Below are positions 17,470 through 25,373 of a stretch of DNA of 64,000 nucleotides, piece by piece (within the stretch, counting starts at the first letter, position 1; each line of letters opens with the position of its first letter). The notes beneath the pieces were generated by a model. That model did no database searches. It was not told where the DNA came from and was given only the letters and a program-made list of their open reading frames with translations. The position numbers and the translations under genes are program-made. Source of the stretch: Deltaproteobacteria bacterium (GTDB lineage Bacteria; Myxococcota_A; Polyangia; Nannocystales; Nannocystaceae); contig JADJEE010000001.1 in the NCBI GenBank assembly GCA_016709225.1, forward strand, positions 806,001 to 870,000, given 5' to 3'.

Positions 17470-18413
17470 GGGGTCCTTCGGGTCAGCTCGACGGCGACCA
17501 TGCCGTCCTGGGAGATCGGTGTGCCGAGGAACTTGCGAACGCCCTCGACCTCGACCGTCAATTCTTCGCTGCGCCCCTGGTCCAGTGCGAGGACCGTGCC
17601 GACCTGCAATCGCAGCAGCGCGCGCAGCGGCATCTGCGTGCGACCGAGCACCACCGACAGCGACACATTCACCTCGGACACCAGCCTCGGCATCAGCGCG
17701 CCGGGCTGGCCCTCGAGGCCGCTCGCCGCGAGCCGGCCGCGCAGCGGCTCGAGCACGCTGGCCGGTAGCGACAGCGAGAAGCTCGCGAAGCGCTCGCCCA
17801 GCGCGAGCGTGAACGGCACGTGCAGCGCGGTGGTGTCGGGGGTGTAGCCGGGCACCAGATCGAGCCGACTCTCCACGCTGTGGACGGCGAAGCGGAAGTG
17901 GCCCTGCGGCTCGAGCGTGGCGTCGAGTGCGTCGAACAACGGCGCCAGCGCGCGGGTCAGCATGCGCCGCTCCAGCGCGGTGGGGCTGCGGCCCGAGGGC
18001 GTCTTGGGTGGACCGCCGCCGCCGCCGAACATGCGCTCGATGACGCTGAAGGTGAAGATTGGGTCGAGCGCGAGCACGGCGAAGCCCGACCCGCCGTCCG
18101 CCGTGGTCACGCGCAGCGCGATGATGCAGGCGGCACGCTCCGCGACCGCGACCATGCCGCGCCCGCCGAGGATCTCGGCGGGCTCGTCGCGGACCTCGAC
18201 CTCCGTGCGCAGCACCGAGGTGCAGATGCGGCGCAGGCTCTCGGCCAGCCGCGCGAAGCCGACCGAGAGTGTCGGCAGCATGCTGCGCAGGTGGCGATCG
18301 TCGGCCAGCAGATCGATGCCGACCGCGTCGACGCGGGACTTGCCGCGGGCCGGCGCGCCGGCCAACAGGCTCTCGATTTCTTCGCGACTGAGGACGGGTT
18401 CGAGGCGCGTCAT
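17466..18413 (-). CDS. fliM: Flagellar motor switch protein FliM
   Basis: A 315-residue C-ring protein. The start at 18413 places the expected N-terminal CheY-binding motif (PVLSREEIESLLAG) at residues 5-18 and overlaps the fliL stop as TGATG; the reading frame continues far upstream but that part is not coding. The middle domain includes RSMLPTLSVGFARLAESLRR and the GG-rich turn MFGGGGGPPKT. The C-terminal SpoA domain includes EVNVSLSVVLGRTQMPLRAL and QVGTVLALDQGRSEELTVEV. The intact EIxxLL motif suggests CheY-controlled switching, although no chemotaxis gene lies in the window. Confidence 0.95.
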   Translation of the reverse strand: MTRLEPVLSREEIESLLAGAPARGKSRVDAVGIDLLADDRHLRSMLPTLSVGFARLAESLRRICTSVLRTEVEVRDEPAEILGGRGMVAVAERAACIIALRVTTADGGSGFAVLALDPIFTFSVIERMFGGGGGPPKTPSGRSPTALERRMLTRALAPLFDALDATLEPQGHFRFAVHSVESRLDLVPGYTPDTTALHVPFTLALGERFASFSLSLPASVLEPLRGRLAASGLEGQPGALMPRLVSEVNVSLSVVLGRTQMPLRALLRLQVGTVLALDQGRSEELTVEVEGVRKFLGTPISQDGMVAVELTRRTP

Positions 18414-18940
18414 CACTGCACGATGAACTCGGTGAGGAAGATCTCGGTGCCGGCGTCGGGGCCGAGCAGCTCGTTGAAGCGCTTGAGCAGGCGGCGCTTG
18501 ACCGCGATCTTGTTCTTCGCGCCCATGGTCTGGCGGAAGTTGAGCTCCGAGAGCTCGCGGATGAACTGGTCCTTGATCACCGGCTTGAGCCGCTCGACCT
18601 CGGCCTGGACCTTCTCGTCGCCGAGCGAGATCGCGATGTTGGCCTTGAGGTAGCGGGTGCCCTCGGGCTCGTTGAGATTCACGATGATGGGCGGCAGCTC
18701 CATGATCGGGCCCTTGCCGACCGCAGGCGCGGCGTGGTCGCCCCCCTCGGCCTTCTCGCCGTGCTCGCCACCGGCGGCGGCCCCGTGGCCGTCGCCGTGC
18801 GCAGGCGCCGAACCACCGCCCTTCATCAGGAAGAACGCGGCACCGCCCCCTCCGGCGACGACGACCAGCGCGATGATGATGAGCAGCATCGGCTTCTTGC
18901 CCTTCTTGGGCTCGGCAGCTGCGGCGGCGGCTTCGGACAT
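18413..18940 (-). CDS. fliL: Flagellar basal body-associated protein FliL
   Basis: A 175-residue single-pass membrane protein near the stator. N-terminus Ala/Lys-rich, one membrane helix (PMLLIIIALVVVAGGGGAAF, about 18-37), a Gly/His/Glu-rich linker, then the conserved periplasmic domain (ELPPIIVNLNEPEGTRYLKA, EVERLKPVIKDQFIRELSEL). The C-terminus (LLKRFNELLGPDAGTEIFLT) is family-typical. ATG at 18940 is chosen because GGAG lies eight bases upstream; a GTG at 18955 is possible. First gene after the hairpin block that follows flgE, so possibly the first gene of a separate transcript. Confidence 0.93.
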   Translation of the reverse strand: MSEAAAAAAEPKKGKKPMLLIIIALVVVAGGGGAAFFLMKGGGSAPAHGDGHGAAAGGEHGEKAEGGDHAAPAVGKGPIMELPPIIVNLNEPEGTRYLKANIAISLGDEKVQAEVERLKPVIKDQFIRELSELNFRQTMGAKNKIAVKRRLLKRFNELLGPDAGTEIFLTEFIVQ

Positions 18941-19047
18941 GTCGGCGTTCTCCACGACACCGGCCTGCGCTCACCAACGGCGGGGGCGAGGCGGTGCTCG
19001 CCGCCTTGCTGTGCATCGAGCGTGCCGGCGGGCGCTGCTCGAATGTC

Positions 19048-19068
19048 GGCGGCCCGCGGTGGGCCGCC
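19048..19068 (-). repeat. Hairpin 4 of the flgE-fliL intergenic block
   Basis: GGCGGCCC, loop GCGGT, GGGCCGCC form a perfect 8-bp stem (19048-19055 and 19061-19068). It is the last of four perfect stem-loops met by a transcript leaving flgE, and the closest to fliL (about 110 bases before its ATG). No T-run follows on the minus strand. Confidence 0.6.
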
Positions 19069-19095
19069 GCAACACGGCCGCCGTCCGCAACGCGG

Positions 19096-19114
19096 CCTTC
19101 GTCCGCAACGAAGG
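19096..19114 (-). repeat. Hairpin 3 of the flgE-fliL intergenic block
   Basis: CCTTCGT, loop CCGCA, ACGAAGG form a perfect 7-bp stem. The loop sits within the direct repeat GTCCGCAACG, which occurs twice here (19083-19092, with one copy at 19101-19110 overlapping this hairpin). Confidence 0.6.
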
Positions 19115-19115
19115 A

Positions 19116-19176
19116 CGCACGCGTGGCCCCGCCGGCACCGAGAGGGGACGGTGTCGAGCGCGGGGCCACGCGTGCG
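19116..19176 (-). terminator. Long hairpin 2 of the flgE-fliL intergenic block, possible terminator
   Basis: A perfect 16-bp inverted repeat (CGCACGCGTGGCCCCG at 19116-19131 and its complement at 19161-19176) with a 29-base loop that can itself pair (GCACCG with CGGTGT). This is the most stable structure noticed in the intergenic sequence of the window. It lies about 40 bases past the flgE stop in the direction of transcription. There is no U-tract, so Rho-independent termination is uncertain; RNA stabilisation or processing is equally possible. Confidence 0.55.
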
Positions 19177-19189
19177 CGGGTGGTCGAGC

Positions 19190-19211
19190 GGCGGCCGCAA
19201 CCGCGGCCGCC
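19190..19211 (-). terminator. Hairpin 1 of the flgE-fliL intergenic block, directly after flgE
   Basis: GGCGGCCGC, loop AACC, GCGGCCGCC form a perfect 9-bp all-GC stem beginning seven bases after the flgE stop codon. Position suits a 3'-end structure of the flgB-to-flgE transcript, but no U-tract follows. Confidence 0.55.
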
Positions 19212-19217
19212 AGCGTG

Positions 19218-20507
19218 CTACCGCTTGAGCGAGACGATGTCCGTCAACATCTCGTCGGCGGTCGAGATCGTGCGCGAGTTGCCCTGGAAGCCGCGCTGTA
19301 CCGCGATCATCGTGACGAACTCCTGCGCGAGGTCGACGTTGCTGCCCTCGAGCGCGCCCGCGACGATCGATCCGTGGCCGTCGGTACCGGCGACGCCGAC
19401 CACCGGATCGTTCGAGCGCGCCGTGGCCGTGAAGAGGCTGTTGCCCTGGCGCTGCAGGCCGTCGACATTGGCGAAGGTCGCGGTCGCGACCTGGCCGAGC
19501 GCCCGGGTCTGCCCGTTGCTGTAGCGGCCCTCGATGGTGCCGTCGGGCTGGATCTCGAAGTCCGCGAGCTCGCCGCTGCCGGCACCGTCCTGCGTGAGGC
19601 CGCTGGCCGCGGAGTCGCCCGCGTAGGCGGTGATGCCGTCGGTGCCGCTGCCACCGCTACCGGTCGGCGTGCCGAGATCGAGCGTGATGGCACCGGCGGC
19701 CGCGCCCGACCACGGCACGTTGACGGCGCCGAGCGACGAGGCCGTCAGTGCACCGGCGGTGTCGAAGTCGAGCGTGCCGCTGGTGATCTCGGTGTAGTCG
19801 GACGCCGCCGGTGGCTGCACGTCGGCGCCCGCCGCCGCGACGTGCACCTCCCACTGCTGCGTGGGCGCGTCGGCCAGCTTCTTGAAGAACATCGTGAGCT
19901 GGTGGGGTGAGCCCAGCGAGTCGTAGACCGTGACCGAGGTCGAGTAGTCACTGGTCGCGCCGGGGTCGTTGATGTCGAACGCCGTGGGATCGATGGCCTG
20001 GGCGGCGTCGAGGTTGGCGTCGACCGCGACGCTGGTGGTCGCGACCGGCGGCAGCGTGCCGGTGTCGATCTGGAGGTCGCCGGGGGTCGTGCCGAGCGAG
20101 CCGCTGCCGGTCAGGCCGTAGCCCTGCACGCGCAAGCCGTCGGGGTTGACGAGGAAGCCGTTCTCGTCGACCTGGAACTGCCCGGCGCGGGTGTAGTAGT
20201 TGCTCTCGATGCCATTGACGGCGCCGTGCACCACGAAGAAGCCGTTGCCTTGGATCGCGAGATCGGTCGCGTTGCCGGTGCCGAGCAGCGAGCCCGACTC
20301 GAACATGGTCTGCACGCTCCCGATCATGCTGCCGGCGCCGGTGCGCGAGCCGGCCAGCATGCCGCCGAGCACGTCGGCGAAGTTCGCCCGCGAGGAGCGA
20401 AAGCCGACGGTGTTGACGTTGGCGATGTTGTCGCTGATGACGCCCATCGCCTCCGAGTGGCTGCCGAGTCCGGCCGCGCCGTTGTACATCGAGGATGTGA
20501 TCGACAT
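19218..20507 (-). CDS. flgE: Flagellar hook protein FlgE
   Basis: A 429-residue hook subunit. N-terminus MYNGAAGLGSHSEAMGVISD and NIANVNTVGFRSSRANFADV is the FlgE consensus. The C-terminus (LEGSNVDLAQEFVTMIAVQR and GFQGNSRTISTADEMLTDIV) closes the family fold. The centre carries the variable Gly/Ala/Asp-rich surface domain. ATG is preceded by AAGGGAA. Follows flgD by 63 bases; four strong hairpins follow its stop. Confidence 0.96.
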   Translation of the reverse strand: MSITSSMYNGAAGLGSHSEAMGVISDNIANVNTVGFRSSRANFADVLGGMLAGSRTGAGSMIGSVQTMFESGSLLGTGNATDLAIQGNGFFVVHGAVNGIESNYYTRAGQFQVDENGFLVNPDGLRVQGYGLTGSGSLGTTPGDLQIDTGTLPPVATTSVAVDANLDAAQAIDPTAFDINDPGATSDYSTSVTVYDSLGSPHQLTMFFKKLADAPTQQWEVHVAAAGADVQPPAASDYTEITSGTLDFDTAGALTASSLGAVNVPWSGAAAGAITLDLGTPTGSGGSGTDGITAYAGDSAASGLTQDGAGSGELADFEIQPDGTIEGRYSNGQTRALGQVATATFANVDGLQRQGNSLFTATARSNDPVVGVAGTDGHGSIVAGALEGSNVDLAQEFVTMIAVQRGFQGNSRTISTADEMLTDIVSLKR

Positions 20508-20570
20508 GGTGTGGTTCCCTTGGTCCGCCGTTCTCCCCGACGGGTGGGGCGCTCGCGCGTGAGCTGGTGG

Positions 20571-21272
20571 TTACGGCGCATCCGTGCGCGCGTCGTCGGT
20601 TGCGTCGACCGACAGGATGTCGGCCGGTGCGATGCGGTGGTCGCCCACCAGGATCTCGGGGTAGCCCTTGTCGAACGAGACGCCCGACACGGTGCCGCTG
20701 ACCAGCGGCGAGACGTTCACGGGTCGGCCCTGGGCGTCGAGCGCCGTCACCGACACGGTGTACTCACCGGCCGGAAGCGGCTGGCCGTTCTTGTCGACGC
20801 CGGGCCAGCTGAGGTCGTGGCTACCGGGGGCCCGCGCGCCGGCGTCGAAGCCCGCGACGACGTTGCCGTCGGCGTCGCGCACGATCACGTTCACGTGGGC
20901 GGCGGCGGTGTCGAGCTGCACGGCGACCGGTGGCGGCTTGCCGCCGTCGAGCGTGAGGGTGTCGCCGCGCGCGACCACGTGCTGACCGATGAAGCCGGTG
21001 AGCTGGGCGTTGCCGGCCGACAGCTGCGCGAGCTGGAGCTGTTCCAGACGGTCGTTGGCCAGCATCTGCTGCTCGAGCCCCGAGAAGGTCGCGAGCTGGG
21101 CCACGAACTCGTGGTCCTCCATCGGGCTCATCGGATCTTGGTGCTGCAGCTGCGCCATCAACAGCTTGAGGAAGTCCTCCTTGCCGAGCGCGCTGCCGAG
21201 GCTGGCACCGCTGCTGGCGGCGCCGCTGGTGCCGAGGCCGGTGGGGGCGGAGGGCGTGCTGATGGGGTCCAT
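20571..21272 (-). CDS. flgD: Hook cap/scaffold protein FlgD
   Basis: About 233 residues. The conserved FlgD start is GKEDFLKLLMAQLQHQDPMS, then EFVAQLATFSGLEQQMLAND. The C-terminal half has the FlgD Ig-like and Tudor-like part (LPAGEYTVSVTALDAQGRPV, ILVGDHRIAPADILSVDAT). The frame is open to an ATG at 21386, and another ATG stands at 21326. The ATG at 21272 (MDPISTPSAP) is the most family-like but none has a convincing ribosome site, so the start is uncertain. FlgD caps the growing hook. Confidence 0.92.
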   Translation of the reverse strand: MDPISTPSAPTGLGTSGAASSGASLGSALGKEDFLKLLMAQLQHQDPMSPMEDHEFVAQLATFSGLEQQMLANDRLEQLQLAQLSAGNAQLTGFIGQHVVARGDTLTLDGGKPPPVAVQLDTAAAHVNVIVRDADGNVVAGFDAGARAPGSHDLSWPGVDKNGQPLPAGEYTVSVTALDAQGRPVNVSPLVSGTVSGVSFDKGYPEILVGDHRIAPADILSVDATDDARTDAP

Positions 21273-21410
21273 CGTGATCGTGTCCGTTCTCGTGCGAGGG
21301 GGCGCGTGGGCGCCGGGGCCAGTCATGTCGATCGCTTCAACCTGCGTGCCACCTGGTGCGCTGCGTGCCGGCCGGGGGTGGGCCATCGCGGCGCGGGCGG
21401 CTCTTGGACG

Positions 21411-22805
21411 TCATGCGACCACGTCCACCAGCGCACCGCCGCGGCGAGCGGAGGCGGAGGGCTCGAGGGGCGCGCCCTTCGAGCGCTGCGGCGCGGCCGT
21501 CGTGCCGTGCACGGTCGCGAAGACCTCGCGATCGGATCGGCCGTGGTGGTTCGTGTCGCGCTGCCCCGTGTCGCGCTGGGGCATCGCATCGGCGGCGCCG
21601 TCGTGGCGGGTGCGCAGCTCGAGCTCGACGTGCTCGGCTGCGGGCACCGCCTGTCGTGCGGCCGCCAGCAATCCGTCGTGCTCGCCGCGGAACCACTCGA
21701 GCGCGGCCGGATCGTCGGCGACCACGCGGATCCGCAGGGCGCCGTCGTCGAGCGCGACGTGGAGCGCGACGCGGCCGAGCGCGGGCGTCTGCACCGAGAT
21801 GGTTGCGCCGCCCTTGGGTAGCGGCCGCAGGCGATCGACGGCCTCCGCCAGATCTTCGGCGCGTTCGATCGTCAACACCGCGGTGTCGTCGGTGGAGGGC
21901 GTGGCGCTCGCGGGTCTCGTCGCCGCCGGCTCCGGCAGTCCGGGCGCCGCGGGCGGGGCGATGGCGGTCGGCGCGGGCGCGGCGGTCGGTTCGGCCGGCG
22001 GGGGGTCGCCCGCGGCGGCGTACGACGGCGGCGCGGCGTCGGACGCAGCGACGTCCGACGCCGGTGCGCCGTCGCCCTCGCGCGACGCGGCGGCAGGTTC
22101 CCAGCCGGATGTGGCAGGGTTCGTCACGGTCGCCGCGTCCGCGGTGGGCGTGGCGGCGCCGGTGGCCGCGTCGTCGGGTGCCATGGTGGTGGCGGTGGCG
22201 GGTCGCGGCCCGTGGATCGCGTCGGGGGGTGCGCTCGCGATCGCAGCGCGGGTGGCGACGCTGTCGCCGACGCCCATGCTCGCGTGGCGATCGCCCTCGA
22301 GCACGTCGGGCGAGCCGGCGTCGAGCGTCGCGGCGGTGACGTCGAGCGTCGCGGCGGTGATGTCGAGCGTCGCGGCGGTGACGTCGAGCGTCGCGGCGGT
22401 GACGTCGTGCGTCGCGGGCACCGGCGCGGGGGCCTCGGGCGTGCGCAGCTCGGCGGTCGTCGACGACGACGCGTCGCGTTCGTCGTCGCGCTCGGCGTCG
22501 TCGCGCAGGCCCGGGCGGCGTGGTTCGTCGTCGTCGCGGTCTGCGGCCGCGTCGTCGGGCGCCACCCGCCCGCGATCCCCGTGCGGCGGATCCTCGACGG
22601 TGTGCGGGCGGAGCACGGCCGCGCCGCGCCCGTCGTCACGGTCGTCGCCGCGTGGCGGCGTCGGCTCGCGTCGACGCGCGCGGGCGAGGTGATCGTCGAA
22701 GCGTCCGAAGGCCGTGCCGACGCCCGCGCGTGGCTCGGTCGGTGCACCGGCGCCGAGGGCCTCGGGGCCCGGCGGCGGAGGATTGCGTGCGAGCGACGTC
22801 TTCAT
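21411..22805 (-). CDS. fliK: Flagellar hook-length control protein FliK
   Basis: A 464-residue protein, the molecular ruler that triggers the FlhB switch. The N-terminal two thirds are low-complexity, Ala/Thr/Asp/Pro-rich, and include a 7-residue tandem repeat (TLDVTAA-type). The C-terminal domain (about 330-440) has the FliK features GGATISVQTPALGRVALHVA and LRIRVVADDPAALEWFRGEH, then a helix and VELELR. Start chosen at 22805, where GGAGGG precedes the ATG; the frame runs much further upstream but overlaps the motE-like and fliJ genes. Lies before flgD and flgE, as usual. Confidence 0.88.
   Translation of the reverse strand: MKTSLARNPPPPGPEALGAGAPTEPRAGVGTAFGRFDDHLARARRREPTPPRGDDRDDGRGAAVLRPHTVEDPPHGDRGRVAPDDAAADRDDDEPRRPGLRDDAERDDERDASSSTTAELRTPEAPAPVPATHDVTAATLDVTAATLDITAATLDVTAATLDAGSPDVLEGDRHASMGVGDSVATRAAIASAPPDAIHGPRPATATTMAPDDAATGAATPTADAATVTNPATSGWEPAAASREGDGAPASDVAASDAAPPSYAAAGDPPPAEPTAAPAPTAIAPPAAPGLPEPAATRPASATPSTDDTAVLTIERAEDLAEAVDRLRPLPKGGATISVQTPALGRVALHVALDDGALRIRVVADDPAALEWFRGEHDGLLAAARQAVPAAEHVELELRTRHDGAADAMPQRDTGQRDTNHHGRSDREVFATVHGTTAAPQRSKGAPLEPSASARRGGALVDVVA
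22321..22416 (-). repeat. 21-bp tandem repeat inside fliK ruler region
   Basis: Four complete copies of a 21-bp unit (TCGAGCGTCGCGGCGGTGAC plus G) at 22321, 22342, 22363 and 22384, plus a partial fifth from 22405. Copies 3 and 4 are identical and copy 2 differs by one base. The unit is in frame and encodes seven residues, so gain or loss of a copy would lengthen or shorten FliK without a frameshift. Confidence 0.9.
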
Positions 22806-23665
22806 GGTGCGCCCTCCTCGGGGCTCACCTCGGCGGGGGCGTCCCCGGCCGGCGACGCTGCAGGCGGCGGCGCGGCCGGTGGTGCGGCGGCCGGTGGTGC
22901 CGCAGCGGGCGCGGTGGGCGGGGCCGTCGGCACGGCGGGCTCGGTGGGGCTCGCAGCGCTGGGTCGGCGCTCGGGCATGTCGGGCGGCACGCCCTCGGCG
23001 TCGAGCGCCTGGGGATCGCGGACGAGGTAGCGCTGCCCGATCGCGGCCGCGCGGGCCGGCGGCATGGTGGCGATCAACTTCGCGGCCTTGCGCTTGTCGT
23101 TCTGTGCCACCGCCATCAGCAGGTCCTGCGCCTGCGCGTCGGACATCTGCGCGAGCATGGTGGCGGCGGCGGCCGGGGACATCGTCGCGACCAGCGTCGC
23201 GAGCTGCTCGACGCGCTCGCGTCGGCGCGTGCGCGCCACCTCGCCCGATCCGAGCAGCTCGTCGATGCGGTGCTCGAGTCCGTCGATCGCCTTCATGCGG
23301 CCGTCGAGCTCGGCGACCTCGGCGTCCAGCTCGGCACGCTGCTGCGCGATCGTCAGTCGTTCCTGCTCGCCGCGGTTCGCGGCCGCCGCGATCGCGGCGT
23401 CGACCTTCGCTTGGGCAGCGGCCAGGCTGGGGTCGCCGGCGCCAGGCCGCGCGACGTCGCCTCCGTCGCCGTCCTCCGCGAACGCGCCGTCGACGGCTGC
23501 GGACTCGGTGTCGGCGATCGCCTCGTCGTCGGCGAGTGCCGCCGCAGGGGCGGCGTCCTCGGGCGGATCGTCGCTGGCGCGCGCGGTCACACCGCAGGCC
23601 ACCGTCTGGCACAACAACAGCCATCGCAGCGGCGCGGCGATGGGGATGGTGCGGCTCGAACTCAT
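22802..23665 (-). CDS. MotE-like periplasmic flagellar protein (MgtE-N-type domain)
   Basis: About 287 residues. A signal/anchor hydrophobic stretch (LRWLLLCQTVACGVTARA, residues 13-30) precedes an acidic linker. A coiled coil follows (QRAELDAEVAELDGRMKAID), then a helical domain like that of MotE and the MgtE N-terminus (LATLVATMSPAAAATMLAQM, AAKLIATMPPARAAAIGQRY). The C-terminal 75 residues are Ala/Pro-rich. MotE proteins are known to stabilise the flagellar motor/stator in some bacteria. Start chosen where GGAGGAAGCC precedes ATG. Overlaps fliJ upstream and fliK downstream, the usual place for motE. Confidence 0.75.
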   Translation of the reverse strand: MSSSRTIPIAAPLRWLLLCQTVACGVTARASDDPPEDAAPAAALADDEAIADTESAAVDGAFAEDGDGGDVARPGAGDPSLAAAQAKVDAAIAAAANRGEQERLTIAQQRAELDAEVAELDGRMKAIDGLEHRIDELLGSGEVARTRRRERVEQLATLVATMSPAAAATMLAQMSDAQAQDLLMAVAQNDKRKAAKLIATMPPARAAAIGQRYLVRDPQALDAEGVPPDMPERRPSAASPTEPAVPTAPPTAPAAAPPAAAPPAAPPPAASPAGDAPAEVSPEEGAP

Positions 23666-24054
23666 GGCTTCCTCCGGGCGGCGAGCTCGTCGTGCTCGCG
23701 TTGCTCGATGCGTCGTCGCAGGGTCGCGCGCTGCTCGAGCGCGCGTTCGAGGGCCTTCTGCGCGCGCTGCCAGGCGCGGCCACGCTCGGCGGTGACGAGC
23801 TGTGCGCGCTCGAGCTGCTCGTCGCGCGCGGCCGCACGCACGTGCAGCGCCTCGAGGTTGGCGAGGTCGCACTCGAGCGGCGCGGGCTCGAAGCCGGCGG
23901 TGAGGCCGTGGACGAGCGCGTCATTGGCCCCGTCGGCGTCGAGTCGAGCGCGCTCGGCCGCGACGCGGGCAACCGCCGCGTCGGCGCGCGCGCGATCGAA
24001 GGCTCGCTCGCGTACGCGCTCGAGCCGACGCAGCTTGGACGCCGGCAGGCTCAC
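23662..24054 (-). CDS. fliJ: Flagellar export chaperone FliJ
   Basis: A 130-residue, almost wholly alpha-helical, Arg/Glu/Ala-rich coiled-coil protein (LRRLERVRERAFDRARADAA at the start, LEQRATLRRRIEQREHDELA at the end). It has the size and position (after fliI) of FliJ, the stalk that inserts into the FliI hexamer and contacts FlhA. Sequence conservation is weak in this family. Coupled at both ends by overlaps. Confidence 0.85.
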   Translation of the reverse strand: MSLPASKLRRLERVRERAFDRARADAAVARVAAERARLDADGANDALVHGLTAGFEPAPLECDLANLEALHVRAAARDEQLERAQLVTAERGRAWQRAQKALERALEQRATLRRRIEQREHDELAARRKP

Positions 24055-25373
24055 GTGAGCCCCTCGAGCAGCTGCTGCAGCCGCGTGGTGGTGTCGTCGA
24101 AGGGGGTCGGTGCGCCGGATTCCTGGCGCAGGAACCCCAGCAGCGCCTGCTTGCGGGCCAGCGCGCGGTCGAGCGCGGGGTTGGCCCCCGCCACGTACGC
24201 ACCGAGCGTCATCAGCTCGTCGGCCTCGGCGAGGTCGGCCAGCACGCGGCGTAGCAGCCCCGCCAGCGCCGCGCGGGGCTTGGGTACCACGGCATCTTGC
24301 ACGCGCGAGACCGAGGCGAGCACGTCGATGGCGGGGAAGTGCCCGCGCGACGCCAGCGCGCGACTCAACACGATGTGGCCGTCGAGGATCGAGCGCGCCG
24401 CGTCGCCCACCGGATCCGACAGATCGTCGCCCTCGACCAGCACGGTGTAGAGCCCCGTGATCGAGCCCCGTGCGAAGCGACCGGCGCGCTCGAGCAGGCG
24501 TGGCAGGGTCGCGAACACCGACGGGGTGTAGCCGCGGGTCGCGGGTGGCTCGCCGACCGACAATCCGATCTCGCGCTGGGCCATGGCGAAGCGCGTGAGG
24601 CTGTCCATCACCAGCAGGACATCCGCGCCGCGATCGCTGAAGTGCTCGGCGACCGCGGTGGCCGCGAACGCGCCGCGCATGCGCAGCAGCGGCGACTGAT
24701 CCGAGGTCGCCACCACCGCCACGGTCTTGCGTCGCGCGGCCTTGGTCAGGGTCCGCTCGAGGAACTCACCGACCTCACGACCCCGCTCGCCGATGAGCGC
24801 GACCACGGCGACGTCGGCGGTGGTGCCGGTGACGAGATCGGCCAGCAAACGGCTCTTGCCCACGCCCGCGCCGGCCATGATGCCGACGCGCTGGCCGCGA
24901 CCGAGCGTCAGCGCAGCGTCGATCGCCCGGATGCCGACCGGACACGCGGTGTCGATCAGCCTGCGCGACAGCGGCGGCGGTGGGTCGGCGTAGAGCGGCT
25001 GCGGCGTGTGGCTGCCGGTGATCGGGCCCTCGCCGTCGAGCGGCTGGCCGCGGGCATCGACCACGCGACCGAGCAGGCCGTCACCGCACTCGAGCTGGGC
25101 GGGCACGCGCAGTCGCAGCAGCGCGTCGCCGATGCCGATGCCGCGCACGTCGCCCAGCGGGATCATCAACACCCGCTCGTCGCGGAGGCCGATGACCTCC
25201 GCGGCGACCGCCCGCGCGGCGGTGCGGATCTCGACCAGCTCGCCGACCGCCGCGCCCGCGCAGCTGCCTTCCACCACGAGCCCCGCCACGCCGGTGACGC
25301 GGCCCTGCACCGAGAGGCGCAGCGCTTCGCGAAGGCCTGCGGGGTTGCTGGCCGACAGCGACGGCAGCGTCAT
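24051..25373 (-). CDS. fliI: Flagellar export ATPase FliI
   Basis: A 440-residue F1-beta-like ATPase that helps energise flagellar type III export. Walker A GIMAGAGVGKSRLLADLVTG near residue 170, ALIGERGREVGEFLERTLTK, Walker B VLLVMDSLTRFAMAQREIGL, and GEPPATRGYTPSVFATLPRL are all present. The start at 25373 (MTLPSLSASNP) was chosen because the open frame upstream is only a shadow of fliH. ATG overlaps the fliH stop. Confidence 0.97.
   Translation of the reverse strand: MTLPSLSASNPAGLREALRLSVQGRVTGVAGLVVEGSCAGAAVGELVEIRTAARAVAAEVIGLRDERVLMIPLGDVRGIGIGDALLRLRVPAQLECGDGLLGRVVDARGQPLDGEGPITGSHTPQPLYADPPPPLSRRLIDTACPVGIRAIDAALTLGRGQRVGIMAGAGVGKSRLLADLVTGTTADVAVVALIGERGREVGEFLERTLTKAARRKTVAVVATSDQSPLLRMRGAFAATAVAEHFSDRGADVLLVMDSLTRFAMAQREIGLSVGEPPATRGYTPSVFATLPRLLERAGRFARGSITGLYTVLVEGDDLSDPVGDAARSILDGHIVLSRALASRGHFPAIDVLASVSRVQDAVVPKPRAALAGLLRRVLADLAEADELMTLGAYVAGANPALDRALARKQALLGFLRQESGAPTPFDDTTTRLQQLLEGLT

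Noticed and set aside
17466..19169. 567-residue minus-strand reading of FliM
   Set aside because: The upstream 252 codons overlap fliL and the hairpin block; the family N-terminus (LSREEIESLL) begins right after the ATG at 18413.
19191..19210. Two GCGGCCGC sites four bases apart as a mobile-element end
   Set aside because: Better explained as the arms of the first hairpin after flgE; no transposase or target duplication is nearby.
22321..22416. CRISPR-like array
   Set aside because: Units are contiguous without spacers and in frame with fliK; it is a coding tandem repeat.
21411..23972. Single 853-residue minus-strand protein
   Set aside because: Only the part after the ATG at 22805 is FliK; upstream the frame overlaps the MotE-like and FliJ genes, whose own frames have strong ribosome sites and family features.
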